64,000 nucleotides of DNA from Alopecurus myosuroides. Lineage: Eukaryota; Streptophyta; Magnoliopsida; Poales; Poaceae. The DNA lies in NCBI GenBank assembly GCA_028641055.1, contig CM054059.1:110496263-110560262 (forward strand). Direction: 5' to 3'. A model generated the notes under the pieces. The model did no database searches. It was not told the origin of the DNA and saw nothing but the letters and a program-made list of their open reading frames with translations. The position numbers and the translations under genes are program-made. Positions 10,101 to 20,014 of this stretch are shown piece by piece. Numbering within the stretch: the first letter of the stretch is position 1; every line of letters begins with the position of its first letter.

Positions 10101-11174
10101 TCGGCCAAGGGAAGAATATTTGTGCCAGGAACAGCAGTACGTCAGTATAGGCCGAAAAATTCGGGGGGCAGTAAAATTCAATCAGTCGCCCCTGGAACCA
10201 AACCGGGACCTCGGTGGTGTCCGCCGGGATTAACACACACACAGAAACGCCGAGTACAGCGGCTGCGACTATTGGAGATCAGGGAGGAAATAGCTGAGAA
10301 GAAGCGCGATGAACTATTTAATCGTGAAAGACCAATGTTCGCTACAAAAACTTGGAAGGAGAAGCGCATCATAGCTGAGGAGAATAGGGTCGTTAATGAC
10401 ACAACGGACGACATCGCAGATGAATCGCCGGAAGACCTTGCAAATGATACGGTCGATGGTGAAAATTCAGAGGACAGCGATGATATACTTAGTGACATGG
10501 ATGTTAACATGGTGTTCGCCTTACCTGCTGAATTTCGTGCGCCCGAGGCTGAAGTTGCTGAACTTGTTCTTGGTGCGAAAAATGCTACATTTGAGAAACC
10601 CGAGAAGCCTGATCAACATCTGAAACCATTATTCATCAGGGGTCATATCGATGGTAAGCCTATTGGTCGCATGCTTGTTGATGGCGGTGCCGGGGTTAAT
10701 ATTATGCCTTTTTCGGTTTTCTCTAAGTTGGGCCTAAAAGAGAGCGAATTGATGAAAACCAACATGGGACTTAGTGGATTTTCTGGAGAGTTGTCTGAAG
10801 CCAAAGGTGTTATTTCTATGGAGCTCACAGTAGGTAGCAAAACATTGCCGACTGCATTTTTTGTTGTTGAAGTCAAAGGTCGGTACAATGTTCTTTTGGG
10901 GCGCGATTGGATTCATGCAAATTGTTGCATCCCTTCTACTTTACACCAGTGCTTGATTCAATGGGTTCATGATGATATGGAGGTGATCGAGGCAGATAAC
11001 TCAGCTTGCATTGCGTTGACGGAGGCACCGGTTGATTGGCAACACGGTGAGATGCGATGTTTGACCGGTAGGGATTTATCGGACTACGATTATATTAGCA
11101 TTGGTAAAGATGGTTTTGTACCCATACATGCACAGCCGGCTAGCATAGCTCGGCTTAATGATCTGTCTTTATAG
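7170..11174 (+). CDS. Gag-protease polyprotein of the Tat element
   Basis: 1334 residues from the ATG at 7170, which lies just after the leader. The frame is also open upstream through LTR sequence, but a start inside the LTR is unlikely. The N-terminal region is acidic and coiled-coil-like. The retrotransposon gag domain spans about residues 330-495 (VKLFPLSLSGTAFTWF). A zinc-binding C-H-H-C motif CKYHNSFSHSTNDC begins near residue 604. A long low-complexity region follows, then an aspartic protease with active site VDGGAGVNIMP at about residue 1170 and VLLGRDWI later. The ORF ends in TAG at 11172-11174, directly followed in the same frame by pol. The protein packages the RNA and processes the polyproteins. 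It is intact, though preceded by a truncated duplicate on any transcript from the 5' LTR. Confidence 0.9.
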   Translation: MDVGSKNGSDLDMDNVIAVTLDDLSEEDRREFERELEEEQAERRRLKLAGYQKTRNGVVKKVAMPNPSDLLGTEVKKPTDEIANLIDVSVASKYGSDITSMSRTITRAVVSKFEEFKDQLEDSIPRHVRSVVLQINDENAAKKPMPPGSSNLLNLPGHMHAPGASDSAAQHVRIPTLNNNLNSQNNYASGSVSNFTCSAAAPIVSTSAPQNYNNVNRSVAINTNLQQPFYQTVAYNTPPLQPAGTGVPYGPIPDSYFSGPPLQTSHAQISMPEFPPRACVPSVTQTNSPQPNDTFKDQLANILREFGLEPKGRARVYQKPYPDYFDSTPYPRGFRIPDFVKFTGDDGRSTFEHIGQFLAQCSEVGTSDVFRVKLFPLSLSGTAFTWFTSLAPNSISSWAQLEQKFHEYFYGGETELRLSDLTMVRQKYNEHVHDYIKRFRDVKNRCFSLTIAEKDLADLAFSGLLTHIKDKLEGQEFLDVNQVLQKALAQENRAKEIKQYSRFKDNRNKEKDNNVVNYLDHDSDSASDDDVEICVAEWVQAPKSKPFACPALKPTPAKREEIKYTFDVSKCDKIFDMLLQGKLIRLKEGHVIPSPGELGRRAYCKYHNSFSHSTNDCNVFRRQVQSAINDGRLTFTENTTMKLDSDPFPINVIEFENKKMLIRPHQTESTKGKNVVIDNDAAPRMIKPKYPEVGVWKVNGGRKTAQKIKPTVSMMLEKYTSRRAGNVFNRLGGVKRPRSPSGPGSHERWRRNSYGQQSYFPMEPTYWEGVPPMYPQFPPWSFNPWAPYAARPAGYFQPEWVPSGPVYREPLRDKRARFNQDHRPRDAIFVQGKQSPVRNTYDRNYSGGRKLTWVPKRAKSSGDRALKLREGQSAEGVRNITIAKSADTVSCVSVQENNGSTRDKGPVNPVAATSSASKKDGSDSAPTDSSMSNNNSRTSTSWSPQILFGSFGQHVETSTMGSQNNGCTTASNQQENISAKGRIFVPGTAVRQYRPKNSGGSKIQSVAPGTKPGPRWCPPGLTHTQKRRVQRLRLLEIREEIAEKKRDELFNRERPMFATKTWKEKRIIAEENRVVNDTTDDIADESPEDLANDTVDGENSEDSDDILSDMDVNMVFALPAEFRAPEAEVAELVLGAKNATFEKPEKPDQHLKPLFIRGHIDGKPIGRMLVDGGAGVNIMPFSVFSKLGLKESELMKTNMGLSGFSGELSEAKGVISMELTVGSKTLPTAFFVVEVKGRYNVLLGRDWIHANCCIPSTLHQCLIQWVHDDMEVIEADNSACIALTEAPVDWQHGEMRCLTGRDLSDYDYISIGKDGFVPIHAQPASIARLNDLSL

Positions 11175-14100
11175 ATGATGAATAAAGAAGATAATATTAA
11201 GTGGCTGCAAAGGCGCACCGAGGAATATCGTTCCGGGAAGAACGATATGCATGAGGCAATTGAAGATTTTGATGATATGGAGAAGCTTGGACAGGGATTC
11301 TCATCGGCTGATCCGCTTGAAGAGATTGATATTGGTGACGGGAGCATTCCAAGGCCTACATTTATTAATGCTAAATTAAAACCCGATCAGAAATACAAGG
11401 TATGTGTATTACTTAAAGAATTCGTTGATTGTTTTGCTTGGAATTATACTGAGATGCCTGGTTTGAGTAGAGATTTAGTGGAACATAGATTACCTATTAA
11501 ATCTGGTTTTAGGCCGCATAAACAACCTCATAGGAATTTCAACCCCAATATGTACGACCGCATCAAAGAAGAAGTTGATCGGTTGATAAAAGCTGGGTTT
11601 ATTCGGCCATGTAGGTATGCGGACTGGGTCTCTAATATTGTTCCTGTTGAAAAGAAAAACACCGGTAAGATTAGAATATGTGTTGATTTCAGAGATTTGA
11701 ATAAAGCCACTCCAAAAGATGAGTATCCTATGCCTATTGCCGACATGCTTATTAATGATGCTTCGGGACATAAAATAATTAGTTTTTTAGATGGCAATGC
11801 TGGTTATAATCAAATATTTATGGCCGAAACGGACACGTCTAAGACCGCTTTTCGCTGCCCAGGTTTTGTTGGTTTATTCGAGTGGGTTGTCATGACTTTT
11901 GGTTTAAAAAATGCCGGCGCTACATACCAGCGTGCTATGAACTTAATTTTTCATGATCTTCTTGGCATTGTACTAGAAATATATATTGATGATGTGGTTG
12001 TTAAATCGGATGGTTTTGATCATCATTTAGCCGATTTGCGATTATCTTTTGAAAGGATGCGTCGGTATGGGTTGAAAATGAATCCACTCAAGTGTGCTTT
12101 TGGTGTGTCGGCTGGGAAGTTTTTGGGTTTCATAATTCATGAGAATGGCGTAGAGATTGATCCTACAAAAGTGGAGTCAATTGGAAAGTTGAAGGAGCCG
12201 ACATGTAAAAAAGACGTGCAAAAGCTGTTAGGAAAAGTTAATTATTTAAGACGATTCATATCTAACCTTGCAGGAAAAATTGAATCGTTTGTTCCATTAC
12301 TTCGGCTAAAGAATGAAGCCGAATTTACTTGGGGGGCAGAACAGCGAGAAGCTTTTAATAATATAAAGAGATATTTATCGGGTCCTCCGGTACTGCGAGC
12401 GCCCAAGTCCGGTGTGCCGTTCAGATTGTACATTGCTGCACAAGATAGAGTGATCGGCGCAGTGTTGGCCCAGGATGACGGCGGGAAGGAATATATTATT
12501 GCATACTTAAGTCGCCGTTTGCTGGACGCCGAGACTCGGTACGTGTTTATTGAAAAGTTATGCTTGTCTTTATATTATGCATGTACCAGATTTCGACCGT
12601 ATTTACTTTCTAGCACATGTGTCGTAGCTTGTCAAGCCGACGTGATTAAATATATGTTGCAACAACCGATTCTTAGTGGTAGGATTGGAAAATGGGCTTA
12701 TGCGCTAATAGAATATGATTTAGAATATGAATCGTTGCGTGCTATGAGAGGTCAAGTTATCGCCGATTTTATTGTTGATCATAGAATAAAAGATGAAGAA
12801 AGTATTAATTATGTTAGTGTATGCCGACGGAAACTTTATTTTGATGGATCGGTTTGTGGAGAGGGACAAGGCGTTGGTAATGTTTTAATTTCTCCCAGCA
12901 ACGTTATTTACGAAACATCGGTCCGTTTAGAATATCTTTGCACTAACAACCAAGCTGAGTATGAAGCTTTATTGTTTGGTTTACAAAGTTTAATTGATAT
13001 GGGTGTGAAAGATATAGATGCTTTTGGGGATTCGCTTCTAGTAGTGCAGCAAATTAAAGGCGAATTTCAATGTTTTGATGGGTTACTAAATAGTTATTTG
13101 GACCGATGTTTAGACATAATTAAGTCTCTAGATACGTTCACTATTAGTCATATACCTAGAGAAGAAAATGGTAGAGCTAATTATTTAGCACAACAAGCAT
13201 CTGGTTATCGAATCAGTAAAGGAAAATTTTTAATACAAGAACGACCGATGCTAGTTGCTTCAAAAAATGAGACCGACACGTTATTTATTGATCCCATACA
13301 TAGTGCGTCAATTTCTGATTTTGTCCAGCAACATATAGTAGCAGGAAAAGAGGATTCGGTACCTGGGACACAAGTTACCGAATTAGCTAATAAGTTAGAA
13401 CCTGCAGATTGGAGAGTTCCTTTGATTAATTTTTTAAAGTATCCAAGTCAAACAAGAGATAGAAAAATTCGGCGACAAGCTTTAAAATATACTCTATTGG
13501 ATGATGAATTATATCGCCGAACTATAGATGGGATACTTTTAAAGTGTTTAGATTCTGATCAGTCTAAAATAGCTATGGGTGAAGTACATGAAGGTATATG
13601 TGGGACACATCAGTCGGCGCAGAAAATGCGTTGGTTACTAAAAAGAGCAGGTTTTTATTGGCCGACTTTGTTAGAAGATTGCTTTCGATATTATAGAGGT
13701 TGTGAGGCGTGTCAGAAATTCGGTAATATCCAATCGGCACCTGCAGCTATGTTGAATCCTATAATTAAGCCGTGGCCATTTAGAGGGTGGGGTTTAGATT
13801 TTATTGGTGAAATACATCCTTCATCTTCTAAAAGACACCGCTTCGTCTTAGTGGCCACAGATTATTTTACTAAATGGACTGAAGCGGTTCCTTTGAAGAA
13901 TATGACTCATAAAGAATTGATAAGTTTTGTCTTAGAACATATTATTCATAGATTCGGCATTCCTCAAACTTTGACTACCGATCAAGGATCTTCTTTTATG
14001 TCTCACCAGTTTCGTGAATTTGCCGAATCATTTAGAATTAAATTGTTAAATTCGTCGCCTTATTATGCTCAGGCAAATGGACAGGCCGAATCTAGTAACA

Positions 14101-14666
14101 AGACTTTAATTAAGCTTATCAAAAAGAAAATTGAGGAACATCCGAAAAGATGGCATGAGGTGCTTTCGGAAGCTTTATGGGCTCATCGGATATCGAAACA
14201 TGGAGCAACTCAAGTGACACCGTTTGAGCTAGTTTATGGTCAAGAAGCAGTATTACCCGTAGAGATTAATTTGCAGGCTCTCAGAGTGGCCAGACAAAAT
14301 GATTTGTCGGCTGTAGATTATAATAATTTGATGATGGATAGAATAGATGATGTTTCTGAAGAAATATTGCGAGCCTTACGGGAAATTGAGAAAGAGAAAT
14401 TAAGAGTAGCTAAGGCTTATAATAAAAAGGTGAGAGAAAAATCGTTTCAGATAGGAGATTTGGTGTGGAAAACGATTTTACCTATTGGAACTAAAGATAG
14501 GAAATTCGGCAAATGGTCGCCGAGTTGGGAGGGCCCTTATAAAGTTGTAGAAATTGTTCCTGGAAATTCATATTTTGTACAATCTTTGCAGGGGGTAACG
14601 TTGCCCAAAGCTCTCAATGGAAAATATTTGAAAAAGTACTATCCTAGCATGTGGCAGGAGGCTTGA
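11175..14666 (+). CDS. Pol polyprotein (RT, RNase H, second RNase H, integrase)
   Basis: 1163 residues, uninterrupted. Reverse transcriptase: VDFRDLNKATP, then YIDD near residue 270. RNase H follows at about 400-520. A second, archaeal-type RNase H-like domain sits at about 555-700 (LYFDGSVCGEGQGVGNVL, NNQAEYEALLFGL). The integrase HHCC zinc finger is at about 804-850 and the core carries D, D and E in GLDFIG, TTDQGSSF and ANGQAESSNK. The second RNase H places it in the Tat lineage. The ATG abuts the upstream stop codon with no gap and in the same frame, so translation may use readthrough, or the stop may be a recent mutation. All recognisable catalytic residues are present. Confidence 0.92.
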   Translation: MMNKEDNIKWLQRRTEEYRSGKNDMHEAIEDFDDMEKLGQGFSSADPLEEIDIGDGSIPRPTFINAKLKPDQKYKVCVLLKEFVDCFAWNYTEMPGLSRDLVEHRLPIKSGFRPHKQPHRNFNPNMYDRIKEEVDRLIKAGFIRPCRYADWVSNIVPVEKKNTGKIRICVDFRDLNKATPKDEYPMPIADMLINDASGHKIISFLDGNAGYNQIFMAETDTSKTAFRCPGFVGLFEWVVMTFGLKNAGATYQRAMNLIFHDLLGIVLEIYIDDVVVKSDGFDHHLADLRLSFERMRRYGLKMNPLKCAFGVSAGKFLGFIIHENGVEIDPTKVESIGKLKEPTCKKDVQKLLGKVNYLRRFISNLAGKIESFVPLLRLKNEAEFTWGAEQREAFNNIKRYLSGPPVLRAPKSGVPFRLYIAAQDRVIGAVLAQDDGGKEYIIAYLSRRLLDAETRYVFIEKLCLSLYYACTRFRPYLLSSTCVVACQADVIKYMLQQPILSGRIGKWAYALIEYDLEYESLRAMRGQVIADFIVDHRIKDEESINYVSVCRRKLYFDGSVCGEGQGVGNVLISPSNVIYETSVRLEYLCTNNQAEYEALLFGLQSLIDMGVKDIDAFGDSLLVVQQIKGEFQCFDGLLNSYLDRCLDIIKSLDTFTISHIPREENGRANYLAQQASGYRISKGKFLIQERPMLVASKNETDTLFIDPIHSASISDFVQQHIVAGKEDSVPGTQVTELANKLEPADWRVPLINFLKYPSQTRDRKIRRQALKYTLLDDELYRRTIDGILLKCLDSDQSKIAMGEVHEGICGTHQSAQKMRWLLKRAGFYWPTLLEDCFRYYRGCEACQKFGNIQSAPAAMLNPIIKPWPFRGWGLDFIGEIHPSSSKRHRFVLVATDYFTKWTEAVPLKNMTHKELISFVLEHIIHRFGIPQTLTTDQGSSFMSHQFREFAESFRIKLLNSSPYYAQANGQAESSNKTLIKLIKKKIEEHPKRWHEVLSEALWAHRISKHGATQVTPFELVYGQEAVLPVEINLQALRVARQNDLSAVDYNNLMMDRIDDVSEEILRALREIEKEKLRVAKAYNKKVREKSFQIGDLVWKTILPIGTKDRKFGKWSPSWEGPYKVVEIVPGNSYFVQSLQGVTLPKALNGKYLKKYYPSMWQEA

Positions 14667-14671
14667 TGATA

Positions 14672-14792
14672 GTATGGCCGATATATTATTGAAGTATCGC
14701 CCTAAGCAAAAATTTGGCCGATGTGTTCTTTGAACATCGCCCTAAGAGATCATATGGCCGGTGAGATTATCAACATCGTCCTAAGGTATTAT
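14672..14792 (+). repeat. Three degenerate tandem units in the Tat 3' untranslated region
   Basis: Three units of about 38-42 bp, each starting TGGCCGRT and ending ATCGYCCTAAG, lie between the pol stop and the polypurine tract. Variable tandem repeats at this place are known from other Tat/Ogre elements. Confidence 0.75.
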
Positions 14793-14822
14793 AGTAGTGT
14801 TTTTGGTGAATTTAATTATACC

Positions 14823-14839
14823 AAAAACAGGGGGGCATG
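14823..14839 (+). promoter_or_regulatory. Polypurine tract of the Tat element
   Basis: AAAAACAGGGGGGCATG directly precedes the 3' LTR start at 14840. The A-rich then G-rich run is the usual primer for plus-strand synthesis. Confidence 0.7.
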
Positions 14840-15846
14840 TGTTGATGGTGTAATTTGGCTACTTAGTGCGAGATAAGCCGAATTAAGTTGATCATCAAAT
14901 CAACTAACTTTTTATTAAATTGCTTGAGAAGTGCTACAGGAACTCTGCATGGACATAGGACAAGTCCTAGCCTGCAACAGAAATACATGGACGTACAATT
15001 CTGCTCCCTGGAGGTCATGTACTCGTATGAAGGGAAAAAAGAAAACTCGGAGATAAAATCGACGAGCGATTATGGCTGCAGCAGGACAGGACAAGTCTTC
15101 GGCAAATTTTGGGAGGCATCGATGATATCAATTACAAGTTCTAGACAAATTCATTGAGTTGAGTCTAAACTGTAGGTGTGTAGGACATGTCCTAACAGCC
15201 CTCAGTCAGATACCGGAGACTCACGGATTGCGGAATATATGGTCACGTACGAGAGCCGTATTCTTGGATGCGTTGAGCTACTGCTGATGCCTAGGACAAG
15301 TCCTAAACAGTTCCGGGTGCCAGCTAAAGTTTCAGTTTTGCACAAGCTACATACAAGGAAGATTATATGCTGAAGGTGGTGCGTGAGGCCTATGAGATTA
15401 GCTGGTATGATTAGCGGCCCGGCCGAATATTTTATTTGTTCCCTTATAGGCCTTGTACGTGCCATGCATGGAATTGGACTTTCTAGTATTAACGTGTGAA
15501 TAACCGAGACATGGAAAGATTCGGTTCCAGCTATTAGAGTTCGATTTGTAAACGCCAAGTCCAGCGTGCCTTATATACCAAGGCCACGGCCGATTGAAAA
15601 ACAACCAATCGATATTCAACAAAAACCAATCTACTTTTCATGTTCGTACTTTTTCTATACTGTATCCTCGCCGAGCCCTAGCACCCCTAGGGTTTAGCCA
15701 AATCTTTGCCGTTTTGCGCTGAAAAGCGGCCGTACTCTTCTCCGATATCGAGGAATCCTTTGTTGCTTTGCCGGAAAAGCAATCGTTCGTCGTCACGAAA
15801 GCACGACGGTTATCGTGGTGTCGCGCGGCAATTTTGCGTGGCAACA
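14840..15846 (+). repeat. 3' LTR of the Tat element
   Basis: 1007 bp, equal in length to the 5' LTR, TG...CA, followed by target duplication GGTAT at 15847-15851. Carries TATA at 15571 and the palindromes at 14957, 15182 and 15293. Confidence 0.93.
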
Positions 15847-15851
15847 GGTAT

Positions 15852-16862
15852 TTCAAGCCATTCCAAGTAAATTTTCATGTGTTGCCTTTAAAATCTTCAA
15901 AATACTTCTCATTTTGTGACACTATTTTAGCTCATGAGGAAGTAGTAGTTGGGTTTGTTATCTTCCATACTAAATTAAGTACCCCCCCCCCCCCCCCGAT
16001 GTGCTTCATCTGCTTGTCACTAATTTTGCAAAGAGCTGGTTAGTCCACTATAACATCCAAAAAGTAAAGAAAGTAAAATAGGCACTCCTCCATGGTATGT
16101 GATTGTTGGCAGGCACCCGGGGATTCGGTTAGCCATGGTTTGTGATAAGCAAAGGTTGGGAGGAGTGTCAAGCTATATATAAAAGTGCATACTATAAATG
16201 CCTAATATCAATAATTCGGAACCGCTCTCAACTTGCTTAGTATGGAAGATAACAAGAACTCTATTACCATTCGTTGACATAAACAACCACCTCCCAAAAT
16301 TATTTTACTTCTGTTTTTAAGAATAAAAAGCTCTAGCGCATGTTAATCCCTGCTTTCCTCTGCGAAGGCCAATCTTTTACTTTATTGTTCAGTCACCATA
16401 TTTTCTTTGAGCACCTTCTCGAGAGCATAACTGTGATTCTTAGTGTAATGCGCTTGTCCCAGAACACGGTTAATTGTGGTATAGCTTTGATGCTTTTATC
16501 TTTGATATCTCTACTTCTAGTCTTCACTTGAACTTCAGAGGTGCCTTGGCATTTATGTTTTGCTCCACAAATAAGGGAAGCGAGATACCACTTTCTCATA
16601 TCTTATAATGAACGTTGCAATCCTGCAAATAGATATACTTCATGTTGCTTATTATTAGTGTGTTGGTATCTCTTCATGGTTTGCATAACTATTAGGTGGC
16701 TTTCTTTGCATACTTCTTATTATGAATTTCCTAAGTGCTTGATCATATAGTGAGAATATATACATCGTATGAAGAAAATGTGTTCGTAAAAGTTTTTTTT
16801 ATCGCGCTCAGTTGTTAACTGAATTGCTTGAGGACAAGCAATAAGCTAAGCTTGGGGGGAGT
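15852..16862 (+). mobile_element. Old Athila-like element resumes: 3' internal region and polypurine tract
   Basis: Non-coding continuation of the host element after the Tat insertion. It holds a poly-C run (about 15981-15997) and ends with AAGCTTGGGGGGAG (16848-16861), the polypurine tract directly before the LTR. No gene seen. Confidence 0.75.
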
Positions 16863-18257
16863 TGATACATCCAAAACGTATCTACTTTTTGAACACTTTT
16901 GCTGTTGTTTTTCCTCTAAACTTGTGAGTTTTGAATACAACTAACACGGACTAACGCTGTTTTCAGCGGAATTGCCCTGGTGACTTGTTTTTGTGCAAAA
17001 ATTTAACTTTTAGGAAAATGCCTGGAAAATATCGCAAAGTCCCTATTTTACCCGAAGACTCACAGAGCCAGAAGACGAGACGGAGACGGGCCACGAGGGT
17101 CCCACACCACGTGGCGGCGCGGGCACCCCCTAGGACGTGTTGTAGCATGGTGTGGCCGCCTCGGCCACCCCCTCGTGCCCCCCTTTCGACTACTTAAGCC
17201 TATTAACCTAAAAACATCAAAGGACAAACAGTATTTCCACGAAAAGTTTTGTAGCTCCACCGCCACCGAAAACGCCAATTTGGGGATCCGCAACTCCTTT
17301 ATGGCACCCTACCGGGATGGGGATTTGGAGGAGATCATCGCCATCAACATCACCGACGCCTCTCCATCAAGAATCCATGATTCCCCCATCCATGTGTGAG
17401 TAATCCCCGCTGTAAGATGAAGGGGATGGTAGGGATTGGATGAGATTATTCATGTAGTAGATGCAAATATTGTTAGGGCATGGTGCCTAGTATCCATTAT
17501 TAGTGCTTTTGACATTGTTGCAACTTGTTATGATTAATGCTTGACACTAGGGCCCGAGTGCCATGATTTCATATCAAAACATGTTATTGATTTATGAGGA
17601 TAATTATTATTTTTTATCTTACCTGCAAGTTGTATACACATATCGTTGTCCGGATCCCGAGGCCCCAAGGTGATAGAAATTGGGATAACCGGAGGGGATG
17701 GCTGTGATGTGAGGATCACGTGTGTTCATAGAGTGTTAATGCTTTGCTCGGTGCTTTATTTAAAGGAGCACCTAATTACCAGTAGTTTCCCTTGAGGCCC
17801 GCTGCAAACGGGCTGGTAGGACAAAAAATGTTGTGCAAGTTTCTCATTGCGAGCACATACAACTAATTACGGAACATATGTCTATGTTTACTTAGTACTT
17901 GGATGCTTTATCATTATTTACCTGCAATTGCCCATGTCTTGATTATTATATGAATTATCTTATCCATGCAACGCCCGTTCATCCGTCCTTATGCCTATAG
18001 TATTTTAATCCTGCCGTCTACTACAATTACTGCTGATGTCTTTATTTCATTCCTGCTATTGTTTCACTACTGCTACTGCTATCAAACTGTTGCTACTGAC
18101 AAACTATTGCAAGCAAGTCTATTTCTAGATGCAGCTGAAATGACAATTCATCTGTTAAGCCTTATAAATATTCTTTGACTCCCCTTGTGTCGAATCAATA
18201 AATTTGGATTTTACACCCCTCGAAGACTGTTCGATCCCCTATACTTGTGGGTCATCA
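16863..18257 (+). repeat. 3' LTR of the old Athila-like element
   Basis: About 1395 bp, beginning TGATACATCC right after the polypurine tract and ending GTGGGTCATCA. Those ends are typical of Triticeae gypsy LTRs. The 5' partner and target duplication are outside the window. Confidence 0.8.
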
Positions 18258-19480
18258 CCAACTATGTCGCTTTCCTTCCAATGCCCATTAAAGGCATCAC
18301 ATAGGAGATATTGGCCCCTATATTAATATAGCAACCACACGATACAACCAATATGAAGACTGGGGCAGCAGCACAATCATGCCCAAAAGAAAGGAAGAGG
18401 GAAAGTAAAGAGAAATTAACTAATGTCAGCAACGGCAGATCGAGCACACAGAAATGACCCGCAACCGCCGGGCCCTCCGGAGTTTTCCACCGCGCTCCCG
18501 GCATTCCAAATCGCCGCGGACTAGGCAACAACTTCAATGAAGAAAAGCGACGACAGCGACATTGTTGTCAAAACGAATCCTAAGGTTCCCCCCGGTACAT
18601 GAATGGTAGTGGGGAAGGGGTACACCCGACGCCCTTCAGGAAGGACCGGCGGCCCCGCAGGCATCACCCCGTTAGTGCCAGACGAGCCAAAAAGTTTTTC
18701 TCCTGACCTCCAAAAAACCACTTCCCCGGATGATCTGCAACACTCTATCCAACTTGTCGCCCACCACCATGCGCCACCACGGTCGTGGCACCAACACATG
18801 TCGTCTCACTGTGGTCTCTGCCGCGAGGCCTAGAGGACAGAGTGGAGGCACACTGCGGAGTGGGGGCCAGCAGCACCACAACCATGCGGGAGAGAACAGC
18901 CTCCACCGATGTCGCAGTAGCCGACCAGACGTGGCAGCAGGGACACACCGAGACCTCACTGGCCCGGCTGGGCCCAAACGGGCCTGCAAAGCCCCCGCCA
19001 GCCATGCTGCAGCAGGACGGTTGCCAGCGCCGCCACACCCATGAATCCACCGTCACACGACCTCCAGCTCAAGGGATCACCGCCGTCGTGGGGGACCAGA
19101 GGACATGTACCAATCCAGATGGGGCCCAAGGGGCCCATATCTTGGCCGAGCGGGCGCCGCCGCCCGCCCGCACACCACCACGCCACCCCGCTGCCAGCTG
19201 CAGCGCCGCCACACATCAGCCCACTAGGCTCCGCCGAGCTGGACCGTTGCAGGCAAAGCCGCACCGGAGCCGACCGCGCTCTCCCGAGTAGAGTTGTCTG
19301 CGCTTAGGGAGAGGAGGGGGCCGCCGCCGGCGGCATCGCACACGCAACGCCCGCCGCCGATGGCGGGAAGGGTTTGGGAAGGGGGAGGGAGCCCTCCGGC
19401 CGCCTCCGTGGAGAGGCGATGAGTGAGAAAGACGGGGTCGGGAGGGAATGCTACTCAAGCCTACCGTATTCAATTTTTAG
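18258..19480. other. GC-rich segment, nature unknown
   Basis: Composition changes from mixed (18258-18500) to strongly GC-rich (18600-19470). Many overlapping open frames exist on both strands, but none shows a domain, and their extent is explained by GC richness. On the minus strand the GC-rich to AT-richer gradient resembles non-coding bodies of poly(A)-tailed repeats in Triticeae. No gene is called. Confidence 0.4.
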
Positions 19481-19557
19481 CTATTTCTATCAATATTTTC
19501 GCATTTCTATCTAAATAATAGACAACTAGATTCCATGACAGTAATATTTTACACATA

Positions 19558-19631
19558 CTCCTCCATATTATAAGCCATTTTTCTAACTAAATTAGTTTGT
19601 CAAAACGGCTTGTAATACGGAACACAGTAAG
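19558..19631. mobile_element. Short degenerate Stowaway-like MITE
   Basis: A 74-bp foldback. The left arm CTCCTCCATATTATAAGCC pairs with the right arm GGCTTGTAATACGGAAC, flanked by TA on both sides. The left terminus resembles CTCCCTCCG; the right terminus is eroded. Confidence 0.6.
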
Positions 19632-20014
19632 TAATAATTTAGTTCAACAATAATTTAAACATATAGATAATATAGTAGGCCGCGCTCCGATGAGGGGTCC
19701 GAAGCTACGTTAGAAACCCCATACTTAATAATTTATCTATCGTGCAACCACATCGCTCGAGATTTCCCTGCTCTCTCGGTGTGATAAAAACATATTATAT
19801 TGAAAGTTTCTGAAGTCATATACCTAGATATTATAAGAACACATATATATATAATTTTATTATATTACATTATTCCAGATGCACGCAGTACAACTCAATT
19901 TATTCATTATATAGCTAGATAGGTATTTTCGCGTATGTGCTTGAACCTCTTCATATGTAGGTTCGTACACATTATGGCGTTGTGTGTATGCACTATTGTT
20001 TGGCTCAGAAGATT

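Larger units (their letters stand above)
4564..15846 (+). mobile_element. Complete young Tat-lineage gypsy retrotransposon with internal duplication
   Basis: An 11283-bp element. Both LTRs are exactly 1007 bp (4564-5570 and 14840-15846), start with TGTTGATGG, end with GGCAACA, and differ at five positions by my reading, with no indels. The 5-bp target duplication GGTAT is perfect (4559-4563 and 15847-15851). Internally it has a primer site, gag-protease, then pol with RT, RNase H, a second RNase H-like domain and integrase. The dual RNase H marks the Tat/Ogre/Retand lineage. A 1552-bp tandem duplication has inserted a second, truncated LTR and leader into gag. The element sits inside the older Athila-like element, so it is younger than its host. 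Confidence 0.93.

Noticed and set aside
15981..15997. Poly-C runs here and at about 24927 and 57587
   Set aside because: Homopolymers that are prone to sequencing error; not treated as features of interest.
18521..19473. Overlapping open frames on both strands in GC-rich DNA
   Set aside because: No domain, codon pattern or splice structure; frame length is explained by base composition.
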